In this document: in pieces, positions 1 to 11,355 of the stretch
How the letters are laid out: every line of letters begins with the position of its first letter
Numbering within the stretch: the first letter of the stretch is position 1
NCBI GenBank assembly: GCA_018398585.1
Contig: JAGTTD010000001.1
Location: 38,145,938-38,209,937, forward strand
Reading direction: 5' to 3'
Source of the DNA: Simmondsia chinensis
Taxonomy: Eukaryota; Streptophyta; Magnoliopsida; Caryophyllales; Simmondsiaceae
DNA: 64,000 bases
The notes under the pieces: model-generated
The model's database searches: none
What the model saw: the letters and a program-made list of their open reading frames with translations, nothing else
What the model was told of the DNA's origin: nothing
Made by a program: the position numbers and the translations under genes

Positions 1-565
1 ATTAATAAATTTGTTACAATGTAAACAATTAATCATTTAATATTAATTTAGTAATCCGATTATGTTTTTCTCGTATTATTTTGTATACAAATGAGGTACA
101 TTAATTTGACACATATTGAAATTCCGTAAATCAAATTACCAAAAACAAAAAAAAAAAAAAAAGAAAAGAAATGAAGGTTAATTAACCGTAGCTACATTTG
201 ATTTTTATTTTGTGGTTTATTTATTGGGAGTTTTTATTATCATGGTATCGATGTAACTTATAAATAAAATGATAGCTAAAGAATTGCCATGATAATAACA
301 ATTTTACTTTAGCAATACTATTACCCTATTCATTGTGCTATAATTTTTCTCTAATAATATTTAAAAACTAAATATTCAATTGACTTCTTTCCCAAACATA
401 AATTTTCTCATTCATTTACCTCGTTTTTCATTACTGAAAGAAATTATAATGGATTACGTAGTTGCAATCTACTGCGTTGTACCATACACCAGAGTTTGAG
501 GAAAAAATTTGATTACAAACAATAATAATTCATGAGTAACTATAAAGACAAATAATACAATTCGA

Positions 566-591
566 CCGTGCATCGCACGGGGAATAGCTAG
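566..591 (+). mobile_element. Helitron-like 3' terminus
   Basis: A 6-bp stem with a 3-bp loop (CCGTGC-ATC-GCACGG, 566-580) is followed seven bases later by CTAG (588-591) and then T. A short GC-rich hairpin just before CTRR with insertion ahead of T is the hallmark of a Helitron 3' end. No 5' TC end or Rep/helicase coding is visible upstream, so this is probably the end of a non-autonomous element whose 5' end I cannot place or which lies outside the window. Confidence 0.55.
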
Positions 592-1556
592 TAGTACTTA
601 TATCGGACTTAATTTGAATATCATAATGCCAGTGACATAATATTAGGATAACATAAAGCATAAAATAATCATACCATATTTACCTTCAATGATCCACTAA
701 TTATAATTTCACTAAAATTTACACCACTTTCGGTTTTACCAAGCAAACAAAAAGCTTTCATATTTAAAATTAAAAACCTTAAAATTCATAATTGCATTAA
801 CATGCATGAACGCATCAACTTTGTGACTGCATTAACATATATACATGCTTATACTCATATCTTTTTTCATACTTATGAACATATTAAATTAATAAGGAAA
901 TCTATTTACAATGTATACATAATACGTAAATTATATTCTAATTATATTCACCATATGTATACATATATTTTGTTTCAACCATCATAACTGTATGAGAATT
1001 AAAAGTACGGTTCTTCACTTTTACCAATTTTAGTATCTCTTCAACACCTGGCTTCAACAACTACCCAATAAGAATTTTTCTTTTTGGCATTGCCTTAACG
1101 TCTTGTTTTAACAACCACCTAAAACAAGGTTTTTCATATGTATATTAATTACAAGAATAAACACAATCTATGTTTTGCCATGGAATAAATATTTTCGCAT
1201 TATATCAATTAATTGAAATTCATACGTAATTTAATGTACTTAAGATACCACAAGGCATTAATTACCATTATTGGAGAGAGGATTTCTTATCAAATGCATG
1301 CATATTTCATTGCACATTCTTAATATCTGGATCATTTTAAATATTAATCCAAGAATTAATTCAGCAACTATCAATCATGTCTTTAAGATTTGAGGGAGTC
1401 TTACAAAATTAATTCAAGAGTTTAAATCTAAGCTTATCCACCTCTTGGTTAGCAATGCTCATTAAAGCTCTTTGGAAAATGACTACAGCGCCAAGAGTAA
1501 AGACTGCAATTTAGTATGTTGCTTTTGGCTAGGCCCTAAGATCGTGTAGCTCCTCA
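592..1556. other. AT-rich spacer, no gene seen
   Basis: Low-complexity AT-rich sequence with poly-A/T runs. The short ORF at 802-987 has Tyr/His/Ile-rich, AT-driven composition and no recognisable domain. I see no RNA gene here. Confidence 0.5.
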
Positions 1557-1565
1557 TTTAGTAGC

Positions 1566-2645
1566 GATTTTTTTTTTTTTGCTAACTAGCATATTTTCAA
1601 AAAAAAACCGTAAAAATTTGGCCTAGTTTGAAAAATATTCAGCGAATTAGCCCATTTTACTGTAGTGAAGTGGGTGCACGACGTTCCGTACCTCGTGCAA
1701 CGGAGCGGCACTGTTGCACGCGCGTTCCGTACGGCGTGCAACAGTGATCAATATTTTTTTTTTTACTCTTTAAAATTACTAAAAATTAATAATTTTTTTT
1801 TTAATTTAAATTATTTTAATTTTTAAAATAAAAATATCCCAGGGGACGCACTTATCAGCTGGTTTATTTGCTTAGGTTCAATCACATACTATTGACCTTG
1901 TACTATTTGCCTATTATGTGCCATGTACTATTTGATGTGCCCATTCTTATGCTTTTAGGATGCCTGCACCCATAACAACACGATATTCAGGTTGGGGGTC
2001 CTCGGAAACAGCCTCTCTTCCACCCGAAAGGGGGAAGGCTGCGTATATCTACCCTCCCCAAACCCCGCTTTCGCGGGAGCCTTTGGCACTGGGACTGTTG
2101 TTGTTGTTGTTGTTAAATTATTTTAATCTTAATAATTTGAATCACTAAATACGTATACATTTTAAATTAAAAGGTATATGTATATTATTATTTGAACTAT
2201 TAATAAGGAAGATATAAATGAGGGACACATTTAAATGAGGAGATGGTGATATGTATATTATTATTTAAACTATCTCATACAAAAACTATGATATTATAAT
2301 ATTATTAATAAGGATGTTATAAATGAGGGACACATTTAAATGAAGAGATATTGACGTTTCCAACAAAAAATTATGAGTTTACGCATTTATACATTATTAT
2401 TTAAACTATTTTATTATATACATATAACTCAAAAGCTAATGTATATGAATTTTGAAAATATATTTTAAAGAGGTAAAACTTTAAAAAAAAAAAAAAAAAT
2501 TGGCATTGTTGCACGGCGTACGGAACGGCGTGCTTGTGCACCCACTTTGTTACAGTAAAATGAGCCAATTTGTTAAATATTTTTTAAACTATGCTAAATT
2601 TTTATTATTTTTTTTTTTTAAAGATGCTAGCCTGCAAAAAAAGTC
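1566..2645. mobile_element. Mutator-type MITE with long terminal inverted repeats
   Basis: The ends are roughly 180-bp inverted repeats. The left arm (1566 to about 1750) reads GATTTTT... through GGGTGCAC and GTTCCGTAC; the right arm (about 2500-2645) is its diverged reverse complement. A perfect 9-bp direct repeat TTTAGTAGC flanks it (1557-1565 and 2646-2654), the size expected of Mutator-like elements. No transposase coding is present, so it is non-autonomous. A subterminal perfect hairpin lies at 1709-1746. The interior has a partial direct duplication (about 2176-2260 and 2253-2350) and is split by a SINE at 1821-2112. Confidence 0.8.
1821..2112 (+). mobile_element. SINE copy 1 (shared 3' body, non-5S head)
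   Basis: The 3' half carries the body shared with the other SINEs here: GGTCCTCGGAAACAGCCTCT, then AAGGCTGCGTATATCTACCC, CCCCGCTTTCGCGGGAGCC, GGCACTGGGAC, and a (TTG)n tail. A 15-bp duplication TTAAATTATTTTAAT (1806-1820 and 2113-2127) brackets it, supporting target-primed insertion into the surrounding MITE. Unlike copies at 6.7, 47.4 and 51.9 kb, the 5' roughly 170 bp show no 5S rRNA similarity; a GGTTCAATCAC stretch vaguely resembles a pol III B box. Exact 5' end is uncertain because the TSD is AT-rich. Confidence 0.65.
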
Positions 2646-2759
2646 TTTAGTAGCATCTAATCATTTTCGGGATGCAATTCGTCACTTTCGAGGTGGGCTG
2701 CCTCCTCCTTTTGTCACCTCCTGTCTTGAGCAGGAATATATATATACGTGGTTTTGACA

Positions 2760-4290
2760 TGATTTTAAAGTGTGTTTTAAAATTATTTACTCGCAAGCGT
2801 ATAAGATTATCGTAACTTTGTTGGGTATACGGGTTATATTCACAGGGAATCGTGTTAAGTTAGATTTACTGATCAACGAGCGGTTTGGATTTTTGTTTTT
2901 TTTTTTTTTTTTGTTGTTTAAATAAGTTGTTAGCTAAATTACTAAAACTGAGTATAAAATGAATTAGACAATTCAATTGAGGTTAGTTTAGGGAGTGAAT
3001 TTAGGGTAGCTTAACACATATCCCGTCATTATATTCTACTTAGGACGATGATTTGAAGGACTTAGGCTACAAGCTCTAAGCTTGGGTTAATATATAAATT
3101 AGGGCTTAGGGTAATGAACTAGTCTAAAGATATAACCTATCTTAGCACCCTAGATGTAGCATAAGTTATCTCATTAGTACTACTTAATTCCTTTGTTACT
3201 CATAATTTAATTTTACTTATATAAAAGATTGGGTTTAGGGTTGGGTACAACCTCAACCCTGACAATGCGTGAATTCCTGTTATGTTATGGTCTAGGCTAT
3301 AAGGACAAGACTAATAGCTGCAAAGTTGGAGACCCAGCCATGGCTACAAGCACACATACAAAGAATATCCAACAATCATAAAAAACTCCCCACAGGGGTG
3401 CGAATATAACATAACTAAATCAATCGTCAAAAGCATAATATAAATCTGGGATACGGGCGGTTACCCGCCCTTCATCCCTAAACTAAGAAAGTTTACTCCT
3501 CCATGGGAGTTTTACACATCCTTAAATTTATATAAAAGAAGATATTGTGCGTAAAATAAATAAAAAAATAAACTCCCTCAATCTTCGTGTCGATGCCAAT
3601 TCGAGCCTGAATTCTCCCAGTATTCCAACCGCTTGCGCTTCAGCTTTTGAGAACTTGTAGATCTCGTAGCGGCTTCGGGTTTGAGAGAAATGGGAGGACG
3701 TGCGGCCAGAAAAAGCGTAACAAAGGCTGACTTCCCTTCTCTATTTATAGGCACGGGAGCAATTAGGGTTCCGTATGGAACCATCCCGATCGATCGGGAA
3801 TAATACCTGATCGATTGGCTAAAAGCGCCGATCGATCGGTGAGCTCACGCAAAGCTCCCGATCGATCGGTGCTTTTGGCCTATCGATCGGCAGGCTCTCG
3901 GTTAGTTTCCCTAACCGGGAGCTGCTGATCGATCCGTTCTTTGAGCCCCTTTTCTTGATTAAGCATCGAAGCGCTATGGAATGTACTCGGTTCACCAAAT
4001 TATGATCCAATGGGTCTTTCTTCTGCACAATTGGTCGGGTTTCTCCAATCAGTCTTCAAAAGTTCCTCAATAATGCTTGATTTTGCCAGAATTCTTCTTT
4101 CGTCCGCTTTGATGTGTTCCACATGAAAATGTACCTGAATAACAACCGAATACACATATAGAGGCTGAATATATGACAAAAATGGAAAATAAAATATGTA
4201 CAAACTATGCGTATCAGGTTTCAACCACAACAATGGCAATCGAATTTTCTTAGTTCCTAGTATATCAATTTCATTGTCATGAAAACCCAT
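2760..4290 (-). mobile_element. Gypsy-type solo LTR, copy A
   Basis: This stretch is the reverse complement, with moderate divergence, of 39301-40809. On the minus strand it runs from a GTGGAACACATCAAAGCGG stretch, through palindrome-rich promoter sequence and a TATA box (CTATAAATAG), to a terminus ending in a GCGAGTAAATAATTTTAAA-like stretch. No gag-pol adjoins it, so it is best read as a solo or truncated LTR; length and layout resemble long plant gypsy LTRs. The short ORFs inside (3578-4290) are not genes. Outer boundaries are uncertain by about 50 bp and I found no convincing TSD. Confidence 0.6.
3741..3935 (-). promoter_or_regulatory. U3 promoter with CGATCGATCG palindrome array
   Basis: Reading the minus strand, about six perfect or near copies of CCGATCGATCGG lie in 3786-3935, followed downstream by a TATA box (complement of CTATTTATAG, 3741-3750). 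GAGCTCACG lies between two copies, and an inverted repeat CGGTTAG/CTAACCG is embedded. The position just upstream of TATA suggests binding sites for a dimeric factor; that role is inference. Confidence 0.55.
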
Positions 4291-4699
4291 GTAATTACTT
4301 ACTTTAAAATTGGACAGTATAATTATAATATATTTATCGTATGATTCTCATCCCAGATCAAATGTTTGAGATTTCACACAATTTTTATTAATCACACGCA
4401 ATTCAAAAGAATGAAGATTTTTTTTTCTTTTGTGGGTATACATGCACATAACTTTGACATAAAAACATTTTGATCATAACTTTTACGTGATTTGAAATCT
4501 CTTGTTCAAATCATCTGTCTTTGAATTTCGTGATTCCCATCATATTCAAATAACAAAACGTATCTTGATCCATAGCAATTTGTATAATAGAAAGATCCAA
4601 GAAGAAATCTCATTTCTCTCACTTAACCTCTTTCATCAATCTCACAAAGTTCACCATCATCACACTAAGAGAAGAAGACATTTTCATGAATGATATAAG

Positions 4700-5260
4700 T
4701 CTTAAGATTGTTATGAAAATTTGTAGAAACAGGTACTAAAATCAGTCACCGGCCTTAAAGCGTGTAGCGAACCACTTTTCTTAAGATTTATTTTGTGGAT
4801 ATCGAAATAGTCTCGGGGATTACAATGAAACCAAAAGCAAAGTGAAGTAAGAGTATATAAAAGAAAGATAACGAGATAAGAAAAGAAGACAATGATGTAA
4901 TTTTGCAAGTACTTTTCAAGCCAATTTTCAAGTACTTTCAATAATCTTTCAAGTCTGATTTTATATAGATTTATAGGTGTCCCTTGGGAAGGAACACAAC
5001 TCTTCAAAATAAGCCAAAAACATTTCCCAGTCGTTGCAAAAAACCGTGCAAAGAACTTCCTTTTGTGTTGAAGCTGTGTGTTAACACACAAGGGTTGTGT
5101 GTTATGTGTCGACATGCGGATCTAATTTCTGGGTTCTGTAATATCGCGTGTTGACACACAGATTCTGTGTGGCGACACACACCTTCCCAAAAGGGTTTCT
5201 AGTATATGTATGTCTATACACCCATTCCATGTGTCGACACATACCACACCCAAGCCAAAA
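4700..5260 (-). mobile_element. LTR fragment with TGTGTCGACACA palindromes
   Basis: The minus strand has several TCGA- or TTAA-centred palindromes: ATGTGTCGACACAT (5229-5242), a TGTGTGGCGACACACA variant, TGTTGACACACA, and a perfect 16-mer TGTGTGTTAACACACA (5075-5090). About 100 bp downstream is a double TATA (complement of TTATATAGATTTATAGG, 4961-4977). The arrangement matches 27330-27680 on the other strand, including a shared AGGGACAC just before the TATA, so both are probably LTR pieces of one retrotransposon family. The 134-residue ORF here is incidental. Confidence 0.45.
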
Positions 5261-5299
5261 CTAATTAAAAAACTTTTGTTTTAAAAATACACATAGAGA

Positions 5300-5830
5300 T
5301 TCTGATCAAACCCTTGGCCCCTGAGTGGACGAGTTTGGATTGAAATTCATGACTTTCTAGTCTAGTGTCGTTCAAAGGAATGCTTTGCTGCACTTGCTAA
5401 CATCCGGGATAAGTTTATTCAAGTGGATGTTACAACTTCGACGATAAGACACTTAGACATCACAAGGGTGCTCATTAACACCAGCTCTCCATCAATCATT
5501 CATCAAATGGTCCTATTGCAGTTCAATGGGGGTTCTCATTTGATATTTGTGAAAGAAGGTAATAAAGAAATGATCCCAAATTACTCTCTTGAAGTAATGG
5601 CATTTGCTTCCTCAGCTAGAATAAATAGGGAACAGACAATTCCTTCTTGGCAAGCACAAGGTGACTTCAGTAGTGGTAGTTGCTATGGCCTCACTCATTC
5701 ACGTGTTTCGCATCTTCCGGACAAAGTTTGCTCCATTCCGGTACTGATTTCTTTAGTTGATCATTCATTGCATGAGCATGCTTTGCGTTCTAGAGGAGAC
5801 TTTAGAGGACTTGTGGTGCCCCTTTAAATT
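5300..5830 (+). pseudogene. LINE ORF1 fragment (DUF4283-like)
   Basis: The open stretch at 5423-5827 encodes a 134-residue piece. Its N-terminal half (DVTT.TIRHLDITRVLINTSS...LQFNG...FVKEG) resembles the DUF4283-type RNA-binding region of plant LINE ORF1 proteins. Upstream sequence extends the match in broken frame. The following SSARINREQ segment resembles ASARLAREQ in the LINE at 37.7 kb, so they are probably one family. There is no reverse transcriptase next to it. It is a truncated, non-functional remnant; family assignment rests on motif resemblance only. Confidence 0.4.
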
Positions 5831-6698
5831 GTAGAAAATGGGGTTGCCGGGTTTGCCGGAAGTTGTATGGACCAGATTGCTTATAGCCTGGATAGGCAGC
5901 TCATTGGTTGATGGGTTTGGGGATGCCCAGTCTCACCATTGTTAGAATTGGTGTCTTGAAAAATTCAATTAGTTAGCTTTAAATACTAAATAAATAAAAT
6001 TATTTTATTTATTTATTGTCTGATTATATTTTACGAGTCAAACATGCGTGTGATTGTTTTTCAAAACATTCCATTTGATGAACGTAGTCCAAAATGACAT
6101 GCCAGTTTTGATTTAAGTGGCCATTGAGATTGAAACACAGAGAGACTTAGATCAAACTATTGATATGTTGTCAAAGTATGTTCGTAGTCAGTGATAAGTT
6201 TGGACAACTTGTCTAATAAGAATATAATATGATACTTTTAATGGCTTGTCTTGGTAATGTGGATAGGGATCCAAGAGTACTATATTGGTATTGTCAATAA
6301 GATTGGAATACTAAGCAGAACTATGTGAATTATTTGTTTCTTAATTGCTATCAGAAATAATTAATTCTACAAGACGATAACTCTAAATCTAGGAAACAAT
6401 CTGAACTCGTGCATAGATTGTTCGTTGCTTTAATGTGTTAAAAGGATTTGTCAAAGTGCGTTGACTAGAATCTTACATGCATTAGGTAACGACATAAAGT
6501 GTGCCAAGAACAGCTATTTTACGTGGATTCTATAGTCACTAACGAAATAAAGATGTCCCTTTAGTTGATTCACAAATATACAAATAGATTTTAGAATCTT
6601 TAGCCGAAGTATTTCATATGTTTGACATTTAGAATCAATACGAAAATTGTTTCTGTATTATTAATTTGTTTGAGAAGGATGAATAGGGAACTACGGAG
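5831..6698. other. Spacer, no gene seen
   Basis: A short GC-richer stretch after 5827 may be more LINE debris. The rest is AT-rich sequence with no ORF of note. Confidence 0.4.
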
Positions 6699-6957
6699 AT
6701 ACAACAACAACAATAATGGACCCAGCGCCTCAAGGACTCTTGCATAAGCGGGGTCTGGAAGGGGTAGATGTATACAGCCTTACCCCTTGAGAGTGTAATC
6801 TTACCGAGAGACTGTTTCCGAGAACCATCCAACCTTATAGGGTTGACAACACGAGGACTTTCCAGGAGATCACCCATCCTAGTACTACTCTCATCCAAGC
6901 ACACTTAACTTTGAAGTTCTAATGGGATCCGGTGCCTTAGTGCTTGGTAAATGAACC
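6699..6957 (-). mobile_element. 5S rRNA-headed SINE, copy 2
   Basis: On the minus strand the element starts GGTTCATTTACC and continues with unmistakable plant 5S rRNA sequence: GCACCGGATCCCATTAGAAC, AGTTAAGTGTGCTTGG, GAGAGTAGTACTAGGATGGG, then CTCCTGGAAAGTCCTCGTGTTG. These include the 5S internal control region (box A, intermediate element, box C). A linker (AACCCTATAAGGTTG) joins this to the SINE body CTCGGAAACAGTCTCTCGG...GGGGTAAGGCTG and a (TTG)n tail at 6699-6712. A real 5S gene would lack the body and tail. No clear TSD was found, so the insertion may be old. Confidence 0.8.
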
Positions 6958-7594
6958 ATTAGGTCATGGATAGATGTAAGAACAATAACGATAGTAGTTA
7001 AAATTGTTTTTTTGCGCACGGATATCTAACAAAGGGGTTGATTGTCATAATAAAAGTTATTTGAAAAATTCTTATGTGAATACATTTAATTCTAGAGTGC
7101 AGTAAAACTTATTTAGTAGAATTAAGATTTACTAAATGGTAATCAATTGCTACCATGAGATGATAATCAGATTTTACTCATTTGTAGCTAAAGTTAGATT
7201 GTTCCTGAGGTCCCTCGCAAGCCTCAACTTAAGCATCGTTTGAAAATATTTAAATTGAATTCATGGGATGAATATATTAATTTTGTTAAACATAATTCAT
7301 AAGATAAATTATTTATTCATATTATGAATAAAATTGTTTTACCAAACAATATTCAAGAGATGATATTGTACATATGGGAATTTAAACAAAAAAAAAAAAA
7401 TCAGAAAATTGCATTCAATACATCCCATAATTTGCATGCAGCTGCTACAGCGAATCAGGAGGTGCCACATGGCGCGGAGCTCATGAATTCTTGTCCTTAA
7501 AAGCGGACCAATAGTAACGCAACACATGGGGCATTATCACGCCCCAGCGCTGGACGGCCAGGATGTCAATCCACATCAATTGATAATGGACATA

Positions 7595-7708
7595 GGAACA
7601 TACCCAGTGCCTCAAGGGCTCCTGCCTACGCAGGGTCTTTGGGGGGGGGGGGGGGGGTGTACGCAGCCTTCCCCCTTCAGAGTGTTAATCTGAAGAGAGG
7701 TTGTTTCC
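7595..7708 (-). mobile_element. 5'-truncated SINE, copy 3
   Basis: Only the body remains, starting on the minus strand at GGAAACAACCTCTCTTCAG and ending GGCACTGGGTATG. A 19-bp exact direct repeat TCAATTGATAATGGACATA (7576-7594 and 7709-7727) flanks it, clear evidence of retroposition. The 5S head is missing. A run of 17 G (7641-7657) replaces part of the body. Confidence 0.8.
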
Positions 7709-7764
7709 TCAATTGATAATGGACATATTACTTAAAAACACATGGCGTTTTAAGTTTAAAAAAT

Positions 7765-8743
7765 GGATTATTTACATTTTAGTACTCTAATCTTTTTGAT
7801 AATTATAAAAATGACCCTTACATTTTGAATATTAAAAAAGACTCTAAATTTTTATCATCTTAATAAAAAGGACCCTCTCCGACCACCTGCTGTCATTTTC
7901 CGTCACCAGTGCTGATGTGGCAAGACTATTTAAAAATTTACTATAGTATACTGACCATATTACCCCTCAGCTAAAAAATAAATATAACCCCCACCCCACC
8001 CCTTGGGTTATTTTTGTTTAAAAAAAAAAAATCAAATTCTTCTTCTTCTTCATCTTCTTCATTTTCTTCATTAATATTGACCTTGTTTTTTCTTTGAATA
8101 CTCAAATGATTTACTTTTTTTTTTAATTCAAATGCATATTTTCATTTTCACACCTCTTCCTACTTCTTCTTCTTCATTCAACCACTACCTTGGGCTTTTT
8201 AAAAATATTTTTTTCAGTGTCGTTTTTAAGCTTAATTTGCTATGGTAAGATTAAAATATTTTTTTCAAATGTCATTTCTTTGCTCTTTTTTATTTAATTT
8301 TACTTTATACGATAATATTTTACAGTTTGTTATTTTTAATTTTATATTGGTACAATTAATTATTATTTATTTAATTTTATAGTATTATCTTTAATTTTAA
8401 AATTTTAATGGAGGCAAAGCAACAGATAAGGAAGATGACGAGCCTTTGAACAAAATAATATATTTTTTAATTTAAATTACCCAATTATAAAATGCAGATT
8501 TCTATTTTTTATTTATAGTAACCAAAACGACGTCATTTTGGTAAGTGTGAAGAATTAGACCTAATCAACATTGTTTTGCTTAAGAGTAATTTTGTCTTTC
8601 TATTTTTCCGGGGGTTCAAGTGGCTGGAAAGGGGTCTTTTTTATTAATATAATAAAAACTCAGGGTCCTTGTTAATAATCCAAAACGTTAGGATCTTTTT
8701 TATAATTATCAAAAAGGTCAGGATACTAAAATATAAATAAACC
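7765..8743. mobile_element. Mutator-type MITE with roughly 110-bp TIRs
   Basis: The left arm (GGATTATTTACATTTTAGTA, then CTTTTTGATAATTATAAAAA) is matched in reverse complement at 8620-8743. Nine-base flanks TTAAAAAAT (7756-7764) and TAAAAAAAT (8744-8752) differ at one base, consistent with a Mutator-type TSD. No coding capacity; the interior holds a CTT/TTC-rich stretch near 8035-8080. Confidence 0.7.
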
Positions 8744-8752
8744 TAAAAAAAT

Positions 8753-10458
8753 TGAAAGCGGTTTTTTGCTTGGAAAAAGTCGTCGTTTTTGGCAAGTTTT
8801 TAAACGTGGTTTTAAGTTTTCTTGGAAATCTCACATCAAAAAATAAAAAGTAATTCTACCTATTAACCTATTATAAATAGGGGTCTTGCGAACTCAGTTT
8901 AGCATATGAAAATTCTCTAAAAAATATAATTTTTTAAAAATTAAAATGGAAAAATTTCACCCTGTAGTTCTTCTTAATAAATATTTTTAGGAGTCCACAC
9001 TCCCCGTACTAGAAGAGGTTATTGTGAAAAAGATTTTGAGGTGTCAAGATATCTTCTTCTAATTTCATATATTCAAGTTAGAGTTAGAATTTATGCTCCA
9101 TGTAAGTTTAAATTAAATATTTGATGTTTAATATGTTTTCTTTTATTTCGTTTATTCTATATATCATGATTATATTTGTTTTGTTCGATGTTTTTTACTG
9201 CCATATTATGAATCTATTAGAGTAAGATCTAGATCTAATTATATAGTTTAATTAAGTCAAGGCTTTAGATTCAAAATTAAGAATTTTAAATTGGTATTCC
9301 GCTGAGCCTGATCTAGTCAATTCGAGAAAATTTTTTGAAATATGTACCCAACAACAATCTCACCTTATTTCTCAGTTCCCCTTTCGATAGTACCCTCCTC
9401 CCCTCTAGACCGAGTTAATCAACACCTTCCTCTTCTTCTCTTACCCTAGGTCGAGAACTCTATGACTGACCTAACCAGATCTCATGATCAGACAGCTCCT
9501 TAGGATAACCAAGCCTGGAATCCTGTGAGCGATAATGACTCAGTGTCCTCAGGACTTGAATACCAGCTGGGCTTCAAGCCTCCACCCTCTTAAGGCTTAA
9601 GGCCTAGGTCGAGTTACCCTTCAAGCAATGAGAAGAGTTTCTGCAATAATATTCCAGTGATGCATATAGAGGAATCGAGTAAGGTAGGTGAGGAGTGTTA
9701 ATAGGTGGCAAAGCAATAAGTTTCTAATGTTTTCTCATCAAAAAGGGGCTAGAAAGAGATAAAGTGCGGAAAAAAAAAGAGTAGGCAAAGCAGGAATTTC
9801 CATAATTTTTGAAGGACATGACATCCGAAGCAACAAGAAGAGGACAGTTCAGCTCTTTGGTAGTAAAAGGAGGGGAAGTCGGTGAAGGAGGGTAGAAATA
9901 GTAAAGACGATGATAATCTTCATGCTGCGAAGAGAGTGTGGGCCTTTGGTAAGAAGCTTGGGTTGTCGTTTGATGGAGATGAATCAATCATTGTCTAGCA
10001 TATAGCAATGTTGAAATAGGGAGTTAAGAATTACGTCTCGCTTATTCGACTGACACAACTGTTTTGGTCGGCAAATAATCCTGTTGATGATTGCCTACCC
10101 CATCTTCGTTGTTCTGTTGCATTGGTTCTTTTTTGTCATGTTCCTGGTCCTATTCAGTGATGGTGTAGTCTTCTAAAAATAGTTAGTATCGCTTGTAATT
10201 TCCTCTCTTTCCTTTTTTTTCTTAATGTGATATTGGCTAGTTTTATATTTGTCTGAAAGTTAGCTCATACCTCATTTTTTGTTGGTTTGTCTGTTTTGTA
10301 TCATGACTTTTATCATTAATTATTAAAAAAAAAGCCTAACATGCACGCTTGCCATGAGTGTAAGCGCAACTCTAGAAGGTCAAGCCAGGGGAAGACACAG
10401 GTGTGTGAGTCAATAACAAGGAAGGGATGTTTTAGGATCGGTGGTAAACATGCCACTA
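8753..10458. other. Spacer with degenerate retroelement traces
   Basis: A TATTATAAATAGG box near 8870 followed by LTR-like sequence hints at an old LTR, without definable ends. A T/G-rich stretch ending in poly-A at about 10324-10333 resembles a LINE 3' tail, and the minus-strand ORF 9724-9987 has no recognisable domain. Nothing here supports a gene. Confidence 0.35.
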
Positions 10459-10773
10459 AGTTTGTATTTGGTTCAGCTTTTTAACAACTTTAAGATGTGA
10501 AAAAGCTCTTTTCGACTGGAAGGCTTGCGTTTGGTTGGGAGAAAAGATCTTTTTATATCTTTTTCATAACTTATTTCAGAGAAATGCTTTAAAAACATTA
10601 TATTAACATTAAATCTTTACCACTATGACCTACTTTTACTTGTTATCACCACTTCCACCGACCACGACACCTTTTATAGTCATGAATCGGAACACTTACC
10701 ACTTTCCACTACCATGACAAACTATTATCATGATTCTCTCTTACCTACTATAATTAGATAATGTATATTATTA

Positions 10774-11278
10774 TGTGCGGAAATGCGGAATCCCAAGTAC
10801 CTAATTCGAATCAAATACTACGACCAAATGAGAAGTAATACGGATAAAAACGAACAAAAACAAGAACACAGTGATTTACATGAAAACCCCTCTTCAATCG
10901 AGAGGGGAGAAAACTACGGGCGGAAATAGAGACTTTTATTAATTTGAGAATATAAGAATTACAATTCACTTCTCTCTCTCTCTCTCTCTCTCTCAAGGAT
11001 GACAGCGGCGTTCACTTTAATAAGATGCTCTTCATGTGACCCCTACGGTCATATATATACCCGCGTGAAAAATACACTCCCGATTGATCGGGGGGTCCTG
11101 ATCGATAAGGGTCCCGATCGATCGGCTGGGCTTGATCGATCGACCTTGCCTTTGCTGCTTTCCTATATTTCTGTCTAGCACGCTTACCCAATCGATCGGT
11201 GGAATCGCCCAATCAATCGACAAGCTCACGGCAACAACAATAATAATAAGTCACTGAATTTGAGGCATATTCCTAACA
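10774..11278 (-). repeat. Copia 3' LTR
   Basis: A 505-bp LTR. On the minus strand it begins TGTTAGGAATATGCC and ends TTCCGCACA. The polypurine stretch AAGGTGGAGATT abuts its inner edge at 11279-11290. It contains a (CT)n tract (about 10972-10994), TATATATA (about 11050-11058) and six CGATCGATCG-type palindromes. Confidence 0.85.
11050..11222 (-). promoter_or_regulatory. Copia U3 promoter with CGATCGATCG array
   Basis: On the minus strand six variants of CCGATCGATCGG (11085-11222) precede TATATATA (about 11050-11058) by 30-170 bp. CGTGAGCT sits beside the first palindrome, as in the unrelated gypsy-type LTRs at 3.8 and 39.7 kb. The same arrangement is present in the 5' LTR (16940-17050). Confidence 0.55.
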
Positions 11279-11355
11279 AATCTCCACCTTGACTCAAATT
11301 TAACATCGAAATAAAAGATACCCCCACCTTCTCCACTAACACCGCACAACCGGGG

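Noticed and set aside
3578..4290. Minus-strand ORFs of 68-96 residues
   Set aside because: Inside a repeated LTR (second copy at 39.3-40.8 kb); translations include CGATCGATCG repeats read as IDRP.
4711..5115. 134-residue minus-strand ORF as a gene
   Set aside because: It spans an LTR-like promoter with palindromes and TATA; no recognisable domain.
6699..6957. Genuine 5S rRNA gene
   Set aside because: The 5S-like part is diverged, continues into a SINE body and (TTG)n tail, and other copies are bounded by long TSDs. It is not part of a tandem 5S array.
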